Assembly: GCA_945883775.1 (NCBI GenBank)
Contig: CAMCYG010000007.1
Span: 1-39,579 of the forward strand
Direction: 5' to 3'
Origin: Victivallis vadensis
GTDB lineage: Bacteria > Verrucomicrobiota > Kiritimatiellia > UBA8416 > CAMCYG01
DNA length: 39,579 nt
Shown here in pieces: positions 28,097 to 35,529 of the stretch (the first letter of the stretch is position 1; each line of letters opens with the position of its first letter). A program made the position numbers and the translations under genes. The notes under the pieces were generated by a model, which made no database searches, was not told the DNA's origin, and saw only the letters and a program-made list of their open reading frames with translations.

Positions 28097-28573
28097 TCAT
28101 TTGTTTCGGCTCAGGTACTCGTTAATCGCCTTGATATGTTTCTTAGTATCGGCGGTCAGCCTGTCAGCGATGATCTTAAACTCCGGCGCATCTGAAGTGA
28201 CGATATCATAGAAATGCGCATCGATGATGGATGTCTCTATCTTCAATGCCGCGTTCACAGCGTCCTGCATCGTGAATCCCGGCTTATCTGCGGATTTTAT
28301 GGCTTCATTGATGAAATCCAGAAGCTGGCTTGTCGCCTCTTTCCCGAACTTACCGAGATTGAAGAACAGGCTCTTCTTGTCAAGTATCCTGTGCATGGAT
28401 TTAAGCATATCAGCATGCGTCTTTTCAGCTGTCGCCAGGCCGCTCCACTCCGTCTTCATCGCCGGGAAGATTGCCGCATATTTATCATACAACATCCCGA
28501 CATGTACCTCGCACTCTGCAAGATCGTCTATAATCTTCCTCTGTGACTCTATGACTTTTTCTTTTATATCCAT
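28097..28573 (-). CDS. Ferritin-like/rubrerythrin-type four-helix protein
   Basis: The 158-residue, mostly helical protein has recurrent Glu and His residues arranged as in ferritin-like diiron proteins: ECEVHVG (about residue 20), ATAEKTHAD (about 50), KIETSIIDAHF (about 112) and DTKKHIKAI (about 146). There are no CxxC pairs for a rubredoxin domain. A very strong ribosome binding site (AAGGAGG) precedes the start. It may bind iron or detoxify peroxide; the match to any named subfamily is by pattern only. Confidence 0.6.
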   Translation of the reverse strand: MDIKEKVIESQRKIIDDLAECEVHVGMLYDKYAAIFPAMKTEWSGLATAEKTHADMLKSMHRILDKKSLFFNLGKFGKEATSQLLDFINEAIKSADKPGFTMQDAVNAALKIETSIIDAHFYDIVTSDAPEFKIIADRLTADTKKHIKAINEYLSRNK

Positions 28574-28750
28574 GGCAACTCCTCCTTATTTGTTGACTCT
28601 CCGATTTTTGATCTGATAAATAATCAATTCAGTTTGGCACAAGAATAACGCGGTCGATCATCAGGTTTTCCTGATGCAATGACATCCGAACTGCCGTCAT
28701 TCGGCAAATTCCGCTAACAATATCGGATGCTTCATAACAATCCGACCCGC

Positions 28751-30172
28751 TCATGGGGCGTGATTGACATTCTTAACATCAATTGCCTGAGCCGGCAGAT
28801 TGCCCCCCACTTCCTTGCGCCATTTCTCCCACGTGACTTTCATCTCCTTGACCCGCTCCGGCTGGGCTGCCGAAAGATCATTGCTCTCTCCAATATCCCT
28901 GCCCAGATCAAACAGGCCCTGCACCGGCGCCTTCGCCACCTTTGTCGGAAATGCATACGTCAGCTTCCACGGCCCCTGCCGGATGGCCCACTGTTTGCCA
29001 TACTCCCAACAAAGAGTTTCATGCGGATTCTTCTTATCGCCTTTCAGGTAGGGCATCAGGTTCACCCCATTGATCGGCCATTTGCCATCCATCTCAGCAC
29101 CGGCAAGAGCAAGAACAGTCGCAGTGATATCCATCTGGATAACCGGCTCGTCAAATGTCGAACCCGCCTTCAGGTGACCAGTCCATTTCAGAAAGAACGG
29201 GACACGCACCCCGCCTTCCCATGTTTCACCTTTGCCCCCGCGAAGCGGCGTATTCCGCGAAGCATTCGGCGCATTCCTCACGATCGGCCCGCCATTGTCA
29301 CTAATGAAACAGATGAATGTATTCTCCTCGAGCCCCGCCTCACGCAATGCCTTGAGAACACGACCTATCGCGTCATCCATAGCCGACAGCATTCCCGCAT
29401 ACGTGCGCCGCTTCTTGTCCTTAATGGATGCGAACTTCTGCAGGTAATCCTCCGGCGCCTCCATCGGCGTATGCACCGCGTTAAAAGCCAGGTACAGGAA
29501 AAACGGCTGATCTTGCCCCTTCTGCCGCTCAATAAAATTCGCCCCTTCCTTCCCAAACGCATGAGTCGTATACTCAGGCTGCTCCACCGGCTCGCGCCCT
29601 CGTACAAGCTGGGTGTAATGATTGACCTTGGCCTGTCCGGCCTTGGACTTTTCAGGGAAATAACTCCGCCCGCCACCCAGGAAACCATAAAACTCGTCAA
29701 ACCCGCGGTTCAGCGGATTACACCCCTCCTGCTCACCAAGATGCCACTTACCCACCAGTGCCGTCCGGTACCCGGCTTTTTTTAAATATGACGCCACTGT
29801 CGGCACACCTGCACCCAGTCCGGGCTTGCCATATGGAATCCAGTCCGGCACCCCGTCCCTCAACTGGTGCCGTCCCGTCATCAGCGCAGCGCGGGACGGA
29901 CTGCATACCGCCCCGGTAACATACCCGTCAGTGAACCGGATACCGCCTGCAGCAAGCGCATCAAGATTAGGCGTCGGAATATCTTTGCACCCCTGCACAC
30001 CACAGTCCGCATAGCCCATATCATCAGCCACAATGTACAAAACATTAGGCCTCGAAGGCTTCTGCATATCGGCAGCATAAAGGCCGCCATTCATCACGAG
30101 GAACAGTAAACAATTGATAAGAAATTGCTTTTCAGAATTGCGTCCATTTTTTATACAATCAAGACTTTCCAT
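28751..30172 (-). CDS. Exported arylsulfatase, Cys-type (S1 family)
   Basis: The 473-residue protein starts with a signal peptide-like hydrophobic stretch (FLINCLLFLVMNGGLYA). The formylglycine motif is C90-S-P-S-R, followed by AALMTGR, so it requires oxidation of Cys90 by a formylglycine-generating enzyme or anaerobic sulfatase-maturing enzyme. Metal and substrate residues are visible in IVADDMGYAD, GKWHLG, HTPMEAPE and FISDNGGP. It probably removes sulfate from polysaccharides or glycans. It follows the MFS gene after a 228-base gap with a hairpin, so it may have its own promoter. No maturase with the catalytic cysteines is seen in the window. Confidence 0.93.
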   Translation of the reverse strand: MESLDCIKNGRNSEKQFLINCLLFLVMNGGLYAADMQKPSRPNVLYIVADDMGYADCGVQGCKDIPTPNLDALAAGGIRFTDGYVTGAVCSPSRAALMTGRHQLRDGVPDWIPYGKPGLGAGVPTVASYLKKAGYRTALVGKWHLGEQEGCNPLNRGFDEFYGFLGGGRSYFPEKSKAGQAKVNHYTQLVRGREPVEQPEYTTHAFGKEGANFIERQKGQDQPFFLYLAFNAVHTPMEAPEDYLQKFASIKDKKRRTYAGMLSAMDDAIGRVLKALREAGLEENTFICFISDNGGPIVRNAPNASRNTPLRGGKGETWEGGVRVPFFLKWTGHLKAGSTFDEPVIQMDITATVLALAGAEMDGKWPINGVNLMPYLKGDKKNPHETLCWEYGKQWAIRQGPWKLTYAFPTKVAKAPVQGLFDLGRDIGESNDLSAAQPERVKEMKVTWEKWRKEVGGNLPAQAIDVKNVNHAP

Positions 30173-30246
30173 GCTTAAGACACTTACAAATCACCTGTTT
30201 CATAGCAATCTTTATCTACCCGACATCCTTATCTACCCAAAACGCT

Positions 30247-30282
30247 AAAAGTCGGCGGCCTCGCAAAAGACCGTCGACTTTT
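30247..30282 (-). terminator. Hairpin between the MFS and sulfatase genes, possible terminator
   Basis: AAAAGTCGGCGG and CCGTCGACTTTT pair with one mismatch. Read on minus, a short T-rich stretch (TTTTAGCGTTTT) follows, so it may terminate the URO-D/MFS transcript. The T-run is imperfect. Confidence 0.5.
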
Positions 30283-30400
30283 ACTACATCGCCGCGGCTG
30301 GTATTCAGAGACCTTAATCACCGCAGCGGCCATGCTCTTGCCGGCATGATCCGCTTCTATCCCGTCCCTATTACGCTGACCGCGCATCTAGCTGAGCAAT

Positions 30401-31807
30401 TTATCCCTTCCAGCTCTTCTCTATCTCCTCCAGAGACTTTCCCTTAGTCTCAGGGACCTTCAGCCAGACAATGAGCACCAGGACAACACAGAACGCCGCA
30501 TATACATAGAACGGGAAAGCATGATTGAACTTCGCGACAAACCATGAACCCTTCGCATCCATCATGGGGAAAGTCTGCGTCACCAGATAATCCGCTATCC
30601 AGAGACAGAACGTCGCCAGCCCAAGCGCCCGGCCCCGCACCGCCGTCGGAAATATTTCCGACAGAATCACCCACACAACCGGCCCGACCGAAAGCCCGAA
30701 ACACGCAATATAAAGAATGATGAAAATCAACATCAGGTTGCTAGCCGCGGTAGGATCATGCAAAAGCTGGGCCATCAAGCCCATCGCAATCAGGCTCACC
30801 CCCATACCCAGCGCACCTATGATCATCAGCGGCTTCCGTCCCCATTTATCCACAGTTGCAATGGCAATTATAGTGAACAGGGTACAAGACCCGTTGATTA
30901 CAATCTGCTGAAGAAGACCTGCATTCACCCCCGTAGACTGACTCATCGTTTTGAAAATAGTCGCCCCGAAGTACATGAACACATTGATGCCGGTAACCTG
31001 CTGCAGAATCGCCAGCGATATTCCCAGCAACAGCGGCAGCCTCAGCCGCTTCGAAAACACCTCGCCCCATGACCCCTTCTCACCCGAAAGCGACTCGCGT
31101 ATCCCGCTTATCTCAATATTGGCAAAACTGCTCCCGCCAACCTTCGTCAGGATGTCATGCGCCTCATCACCCCTGCCTGCCTCAACCAGCCAGCGAGGAC
31201 TCTCAGGAATCCTTATCAGCAGGAGCAGAAACGCAACCGCCGGAACTATCCCTATTGCAAACATCCAGCGCCAGCCAATCGCCACATTCCACGCCTGATC
31301 CCCGCACCCTGCGATAAAGTAGTTTATGAAAGAAGTCGCCGCAATACCGCCCATGATCGCAATCTGGTTAACCGCCACCATCCGTCCCCGCATATGTCCG
31401 GGCGTAATTTCTGCGATGTACATCGGTGTGGACATCGAGGCAATGCCTATGCCAACCCCGCCAAGAAAACGAAACAGAATGAAGGTTAATATATCCTTTG
31501 GCAGCGCTGTCCCTATTGCCGAAAGCAGAAACAACACAGCCGCAAGCACCAGCGCCTTCTTGCGCCCGAACCTGTCCGAAATCGGACCAACAAGCAACAC
31601 CCCGGCCGCACACCCGATAAGCACACAGCCCGACGCCCAGCCCTTCATGAAATCATCCAGCCCGAATCGCACAGTCAGCGACTCAATCGCCCCGGAAATA
31701 ACGCCTGTATCATAACCAAACAGCAACCCACCCAGCGTCGCCACTAGGCAGATCGGAATCAGGTATGACAAGTTAACTCCTGTGTCGACATTTGAATTAT
31801 ACTTCAT
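30401..31807 (-). CDS. Sugar porter family MFS transporter
   Basis: The twelve-helix permease of 468 residues carries the sugar-porter (XylE/GLUT-type) signatures: GGLLFGYDTGVISGA in helix 1, DRFGRKKAL between helices 2 and 3, PESPRWLVEAGR after helix 6, a QQVTGINVFMYFG region in helix 7, and PETKGKSLEEIEKSW at the C-terminus. It is likely a proton-coupled sugar importer in the inner membrane. It follows the URO-D-like gene by 9 bases, so the two are co-transcribed. Substrate is unknown. Confidence 0.94.
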   Translation of the reverse strand: MKYNSNVDTGVNLSYLIPICLVATLGGLLFGYDTGVISGAIESLTVRFGLDDFMKGWASGCVLIGCAAGVLLVGPISDRFGRKKALVLAAVLFLLSAIGTALPKDILTFILFRFLGGVGIGIASMSTPMYIAEITPGHMRGRMVAVNQIAIMGGIAATSFINYFIAGCGDQAWNVAIGWRWMFAIGIVPAVAFLLLLIRIPESPRWLVEAGRGDEAHDILTKVGGSSFANIEISGIRESLSGEKGSWGEVFSKRLRLPLLLGISLAILQQVTGINVFMYFGATIFKTMSQSTGVNAGLLQQIVINGSCTLFTIIAIATVDKWGRKPLMIIGALGMGVSLIAMGLMAQLLHDPTAASNLMLIFIILYIACFGLSVGPVVWVILSEIFPTAVRGRALGLATFCLWIADYLVTQTFPMMDAKGSWFVAKFNHAFPFYVYAAFCVVLVLIVWLKVPETKGKSLEEIEKSWKG

Positions 31808-31816
31808 TGCTTTTCA

Positions 31817-33073
31817 TCACTTTCCGCAGTCGCTAATCGCCTTGAACATCGCAAGCATGTTTTTCAGCGGCGTTTTAGCCTGAATATTATGGATGGTATT
31901 AAACACAAAGCCGCCGCCTTCATTGAACAGCTCAATTCGCTCCCTCACCTGCTTGTAAACATCATCCGGCGTTCCAAATGGGAGCGTTTTCTGCGTATCA
32001 ACTCCACCACCCCAGAAGACCAGATCTTTCCCGAAAGTCTTCTTCAGATTCTTTTCATCCATCCCATTCGCCGAACACTGCACCGGGTTGAGTATGTCAA
32101 AACCGGCCTCGATGAGGTCGGGCAGCAGCTCAACCACACTCCCGCAACTGTGAATGAACACCTTCCAGTTTGAATTCTTGTGAATGAAATCATTAACCTT
32201 CTTATGAAAAGGCTTGTAGAGATCCCTGTAGGCATCCGGCGAGATAAACAACCCGTTTTGCGTGCCGAAATCGGTGCCGGTTGTGAACGCCGCCTGGACA
32301 TTGTCACCTAATTCCTTTGTCAGCCGCGCCAGATTCGCCAGCGCGATCTCGCACTGCTTCTCAAAAATCGCGTACACATAATCACGCCGGATTGCCGTTG
32401 AAACATACCACTCCTCAATCTCTCTGATTCCCTTTGTATGCTTCCTCCACATCGCCGGTACTAGCGCGATGTCTCCGAACGCTGTCCCCGGAACGCTGAG
32501 AATTGCACCCTTGCCTGCCGCCGCGGCCCTGCCCGCCTCGCTTACGAGGTGGTTCACAGTGTCATCATCCAGCGGCCCGAATTCTTCAAGATTGTCATTC
32601 ACGTCCAGCTTGTCATCATCAATCGGACCCTGCCGAGGTATCGCGTCGAAATAAAACCCCCCTTTGGGCATATGGCCGCTGGGCGGCACGGAAACATCGC
32701 CTTCCGGATGAATAAACCAGCCGCCCTTCCCGTCCGGCGTAAGATTGAAGTTGCCAGGCACCAACACCTCTGTGCCGTCAAACATTGTGAATGGTTTCCA
32801 GTCCTTGTTCTCGAACCCGAACATATTCTTCGGAGGCAGAACGCCAACCACATCTATCCCCAGCGCCGCGGCCAGCTTGTCGTCGATCTCGCCGAGCATC
32901 TGGTAAGGCTCGTGAACCCTGACACGGTAATCTTTCTCGCCGAGCACGGCCAGCCGCAACTGTGTAAGCGCGCTGGCAGAAATGCCGGTAACATGCGTCC
33001 CGCCGAAATCAACCGGCACGCGATCAGGTTGTACATGACTCAAAGCCGCCTGCAATCTTCCGCAACTGTTCAT
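31817..33073 (-). CDS. Uroporphyrinogen decarboxylase-fold protein (MtaA/CmuA-like methyltransferase group)
   Basis: This 418-residue protein has the URO-D TIM-barrel fold as seen in corrinoid-dependent methyltransferases rather than true HemE. Visible are LSHVQPDRVPVDFGGTH near the N-terminus and IHSCGSVVELLPDLIEAG, whose His-x-Cys resembles the zinc site of MtaA-type enzymes, then FWGGGVDTQKTLPFGTPDDV. The start at 33073 is chosen because AAGGAGG lies 8 bases upstream. Such proteins are expanded in Lentisphaerae next to sugar transporters; here it heads an operon with the MFS gene and lies opposite an AraC regulator. Substrate unknown. Confidence 0.85.
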   Translation of the reverse strand: MNSCGRLQAALSHVQPDRVPVDFGGTHVTGISASALTQLRLAVLGEKDYRVRVHEPYQMLGEIDDKLAAALGIDVVGVLPPKNMFGFENKDWKPFTMFDGTEVLVPGNFNLTPDGKGGWFIHPEGDVSVPPSGHMPKGGFYFDAIPRQGPIDDDKLDVNDNLEEFGPLDDDTVNHLVSEAGRAAAAGKGAILSVPGTAFGDIALVPAMWRKHTKGIREIEEWYVSTAIRRDYVYAIFEKQCEIALANLARLTKELGDNVQAAFTTGTDFGTQNGLFISPDAYRDLYKPFHKKVNDFIHKNSNWKVFIHSCGSVVELLPDLIEAGFDILNPVQCSANGMDEKNLKKTFGKDLVFWGGGVDTQKTLPFGTPDDVYKQVRERIELFNEGGGFVFNTIHNIQAKTPLKNMLAMFKAISDCGK

Positions 33074-33235
33074 AAAACATCCTCCTTCTTTATACCACAA
33101 CCAAAACCATGAAAAGTCTTTCCCGGGAAACCGGGCGCAAAATACGCATCAGTGACTTTACGAAACATAGCACAGCAACCCTGTTAAGAGAATGGCTGAA
33201 ATCACAAAAACATATCCGCCATCACAATATTCCCG

Positions 33236-33264
33236 TTGACATATCCCAGCCCAGCCCATTAAAT
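33236..33264 (+). promoter_or_regulatory. araC-type gene promoter (TTGACA-N17-TTAAAT)
   Basis: A perfect -35 and a 4/6 -10 at 17-base spacing. The -10 overlaps the track start (33263) and ends 7 bases before the next in-frame ATG at 33272, which would make the transcript leaderless. Confidence 0.55.
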
Positions 33265-33271
33265 GCCAACC

Positions 33272-34105
33272 ATGTTCTTCGACCCAGCAACCTATGACGG
33301 CGTCAATATACTCTGGGACAGCCGGCGAATAAAAACCTCAAGTACCAAATTCGGCGAAGTCCGTTATAAACCCGGAGGGTTCGTCGGCCCGCGCATCCAG
33401 CACTATTATGAACTGGTGGTACTTCACTCCGGCTCTTGCCGGGTGAGCATCGACGACGTTTCACACGACCTCACCCCCGGCTGGGCTGCCATTTTTATCC
33501 CAAAACACCGCGAATATTTCGAATTCTCCGCCATAGCCGAAACCCACCACTCCTGGTGCCATCTAGACCCCAGATTCATGCCAGCCGCCCTTAAACACCA
33601 AATATCCAAAGCGCCATTCACCACACCCTGCTCCGAAACCTTCAAGCACATCCACGCCGCCGCCTTCAAACTGCGCCCTCCCATAAAAAAACAGGCCGAC
33701 GGCCTGATCAACCTTATAGGGTTATCTCTCTTCTCCGAATACCTGAACATGGCACAGGAATTTATGGCCCAGTCCCATCATGACGCGGCAATCAATCTGG
33801 CAATACGGTACATGGAAGAACACTTCGGCGACGAGGACTGCCTTCCCGCGGCCCGGAATGTTTCAGGAGTATCCCAGAACGCGATGATTTACAAATTCAG
33901 GGAAGCACTCAAAACAACACCCGCCCGCTACCTCTGGAAACTGCGGACGGAACATGGCGTCGCCATGCTCAGCGACACAGGTTTAAGCGTGGCTGAAATA
34001 GGCTATCGCTGCGGATTCAAAAACCCCTACCACTTCTCAAAACTTGTCACAAAACTTCAAGGTGTCTCACCCAGACAAATCCGCCGCCGCGCCTGGCAGG
34101 ACTAA
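33272..34105 (+). CDS. AraC-family transcriptional regulator
   Basis: An N-terminal cupin-like sensing domain (about residues 20-130, including GFVGPRIQHYYELVVLHSGS and LTPGWAAIFIPKHREYF) precedes a C-terminal double helix-turn-helix (about 185-275: AARNVSGVSQNAMIYKF and LSVAEIGYRCGFKNPYHFSK). I place the start at 33272 because a TTGACA/TTAAAT promoter overlaps the upstream ATG at 33263. No ribosome binding site is seen. It is divergent from the URO-D/MFS operon across 198 bases and probably activates it in response to a sugar; the inducer is not known. Confidence 0.92.
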   Translation: MFFDPATYDGVNILWDSRRIKTSSTKFGEVRYKPGGFVGPRIQHYYELVVLHSGSCRVSIDDVSHDLTPGWAAIFIPKHREYFEFSAIAETHHSWCHLDPRFMPAALKHQISKAPFTTPCSETFKHIHAAAFKLRPPIKKQADGLINLIGLSLFSEYLNMAQEFMAQSHHDAAINLAIRYMEEHFGDEDCLPAARNVSGVSQNAMIYKFREALKTTPARYLWKLRTEHGVAMLSDTGLSVAEIGYRCGFKNPYHFSKLVTKLQGVSPRQIRRRAWQD

Positions 34106-34134
34106 CCCAGGCCGTGGTGTCATAAAATGAAGAA

Positions 34135-34163
34135 TTGAATATTGGTCAGTGTTGGTTTATATT
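34135..34163 (+). promoter_or_regulatory. hicB promoter (TTGAAT-N17-TATATT)
   Basis: The hexamers are close to consensus with 17-base spacing. The -10 ends 6 bases before the hicB ATG, placing the expected transcription start at or within a base or two of the start codon. Confidence 0.65.
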
Positions 34164-34169
34164 AGTGAC

Positions 34170-34361
34170 ATGAAAGCAACGAAATATGTTTACTGGCAGG
34201 ATGGAGATATGTGGTTGGGGTACTTGGAAGATTTTCCGGACTATATGACACAGGGTGAATCCATTAAAGAATTGCAGGAAAACCTCAAGGACATCTTTCA
34301 AGAACTGAACAGCGGAAACATCCCCGGTGTTCGCAAGGTAGCGGAGTTGCAATTCGCATAA
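34170..34361 (+). CDS. hicB: HicB-family antitoxin
   Basis: The 63-residue protein shows the HicB/UPF0150 fold: a short beta strand with YVYWQDGDMWLGYLEDFPDYMTQGES, then the helix KELQENLKDIFQEL. There is no C-terminal DNA-binding domain. I chose the ATG at 34170 over the TTG at 34149. The promoter lies only 6 bases upstream and there is no ribosome binding site, so a leaderless mRNA is suggested. The stop TAA overlaps the hicA-like frame that follows, the usual antitoxin-first hicBA overlap arrangement. It would neutralise a HicA mRNA interferase. Confidence 0.8.
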   Translation: MKATKYVYWQDGDMWLGYLEDFPDYMTQGESIKELQENLKDIFQELNSGNIPGVRKVAELQFA

Positions 34362-34534
34362 AGCGCATCGATCTCATTCGCCAGATCGAGACAGACGGCG
34401 CAGTTTTTATCCGACATGGCGGAAATCATGATTGGTATCAAAACCCGAAAACAGGTGCCTGTCAACCACCTCCTCGACACCGCGAGATCAAAGACCATCT
34501 TGCCCGCCACATCATCAGAAAATTAAAGAACTGA
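34358..34534 (+). CDS. hicA: HicA-like mRNA interferase, canonical start codon lost (ATA)
   Basis: This frame is absent from the ORF track because it lacks an ATG/GTG/TTG start. Translation from the ATA at 34358 gives KRIDLIRQIETDGAVFIRHG, then GNHDWYQNP and PPRHREIKDHLARHIIRKLKN, a full-length (58 aa) HicA/YcfA double-stranded-RNA-binding-like toxin. The active-site histidine is H24, at the position usual in HicA. ATA sits exactly where family members have Met, so ATGA (hicB stop/hicA start) probably became ATAA by one G-to-A change. The frame may be a recent pseudogene or use an inefficient start; the rest is intact. Confidence 0.75.
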   Translation: MKRIDLIRQIETDGAVFIRHGGNHDWYQNPKTGACQPPPRHREIKDHLARHIIRKLKN

Positions 34535-34705
34535 CACAACAAAGCCATTCCACGCTACCTCGTGTCCTGCGGACACTCGGATGTTGATGGCTGACGTTTG
34601 CCTCCCCACAGAGCTTAACGGCGGATTATATTTTCTGAATTTTGGCTTTGTGAGGATGCATAAAATGTATACCATCAAGACACTTTTTAAGAGAGGTGAA
34701 TAAGC

Positions 34706-35521
34706 ATGCATATGAAATGGTTACTTGCAGGATTGCTGATGACATCGGTGTGTGTCGGTAATACGACAATTGAAGAAGACTGGACAAATCCACCGGTGGA
34801 TGCATTGAAATTTGCAGATCACTTGTTCGGCCCAACTCTTTGTGCCGTAATGTCAGCATTAAACCCTAAGTCACGGAACAATCCTTCTGGAGCATTGATC
34901 ACCCTCCGCGAGCCCAAAAGAATACTAGTTGTTCGTCCCGGCGGCATTGGCGATATGGTGCTCCTGCTACCATGCATCAAGGCGCTATCTAATCAATATC
35001 CCACAGCTCGCATTGATGTCGTGTGCGAGAAAAGAAACTTCGAAGTCCTAAAACTTGCTGGTGTCGATTGCACTCTTCTCCCTTACGACGGCAATCCCGC
35101 CAATTTCCTCTCCGCCACCGTGCTCCGCGGGCCGCTGGTCTATTCCCTCAGAATCGGCGAAAACTGGCAGAAGTTCCGCGGCGACGACGCCCACCCGGAC
35201 TACGAAGTGCTGCCGACCACGCCGTGGAACTACGGCCTGATCCTCGATGAGAAGAACCCGGAAAAGTCATTCAAAATCGTCACCAAGCCGATGACCGACC
35301 CGGTTTATTCTAGCAACAACGCGCCCGTCGAACTGCATGCCAGGGGACGGATCGTCCCGTCCTGGAAGGAAGCCCGCAACAGCGCCGACCTGCCGCCCGT
35401 CAGCCCGGTGAAATCCACCGAGCCCATCCAGGACATCGTCCTCATCCCATACGGCTGCGCCAAACTAAGGATCACCGAGTTTCCGGTCATCGATGAATCC
35501 GATAACTCCTCCGCCAACTGA
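34706..35521 (+). CDS. Chimeric ORF: GT9 glycosyltransferase N-terminus fused in frame to a GH127-type C-terminus
   Basis: Residues 1 to about 130 are the start of a glycosyltransferase family 9 (ADP-heptose:LPS heptosyltransferase-like) protein, with RILVVRPGGIGDMVLLLPCI and IDVVCEKRNFEVLKLAGVD. From about residue 140 the sequence switches to the C-terminal region of a GH127/DUF1680-type beta-L-arabinofuranosidase-like protein (RGPLVYSLRIGENW, TTPWNYGLILDEK, LIPYGCAKLRITEFPV). The join lies near 35105-35135, where base composition also rises. Neither half is a complete enzyme. AGAGGTG precedes the start. It is either a genuine recombination junction with a non-functional product or an assembly artefact. 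Confidence 0.75.
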   Translation: MHMKWLLAGLLMTSVCVGNTTIEEDWTNPPVDALKFADHLFGPTLCAVMSALNPKSRNNPSGALITLREPKRILVVRPGGIGDMVLLLPCIKALSNQYPTARIDVVCEKRNFEVLKLAGVDCTLLPYDGNPANFLSATVLRGPLVYSLRIGENWQKFRGDDAHPDYEVLPTTPWNYGLILDEKNPEKSFKIVTKPMTDPVYSSNNAPVELHARGRIVPSWKEARNSADLPPVSPVKSTEPIQDIVLIPYGCAKLRITEFPVIDESDNSSAN

Positions 35522-35529
35522 CCAAAATC

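Noticed and set aside
28727-29785. 352-residue plus-strand ORF opposite the sulfatase
   Set aside because: It is antisense to a gene with complete sulfatase motifs; the translation is Arg/Leu/His/Pro-rich, typical of a shadow frame.
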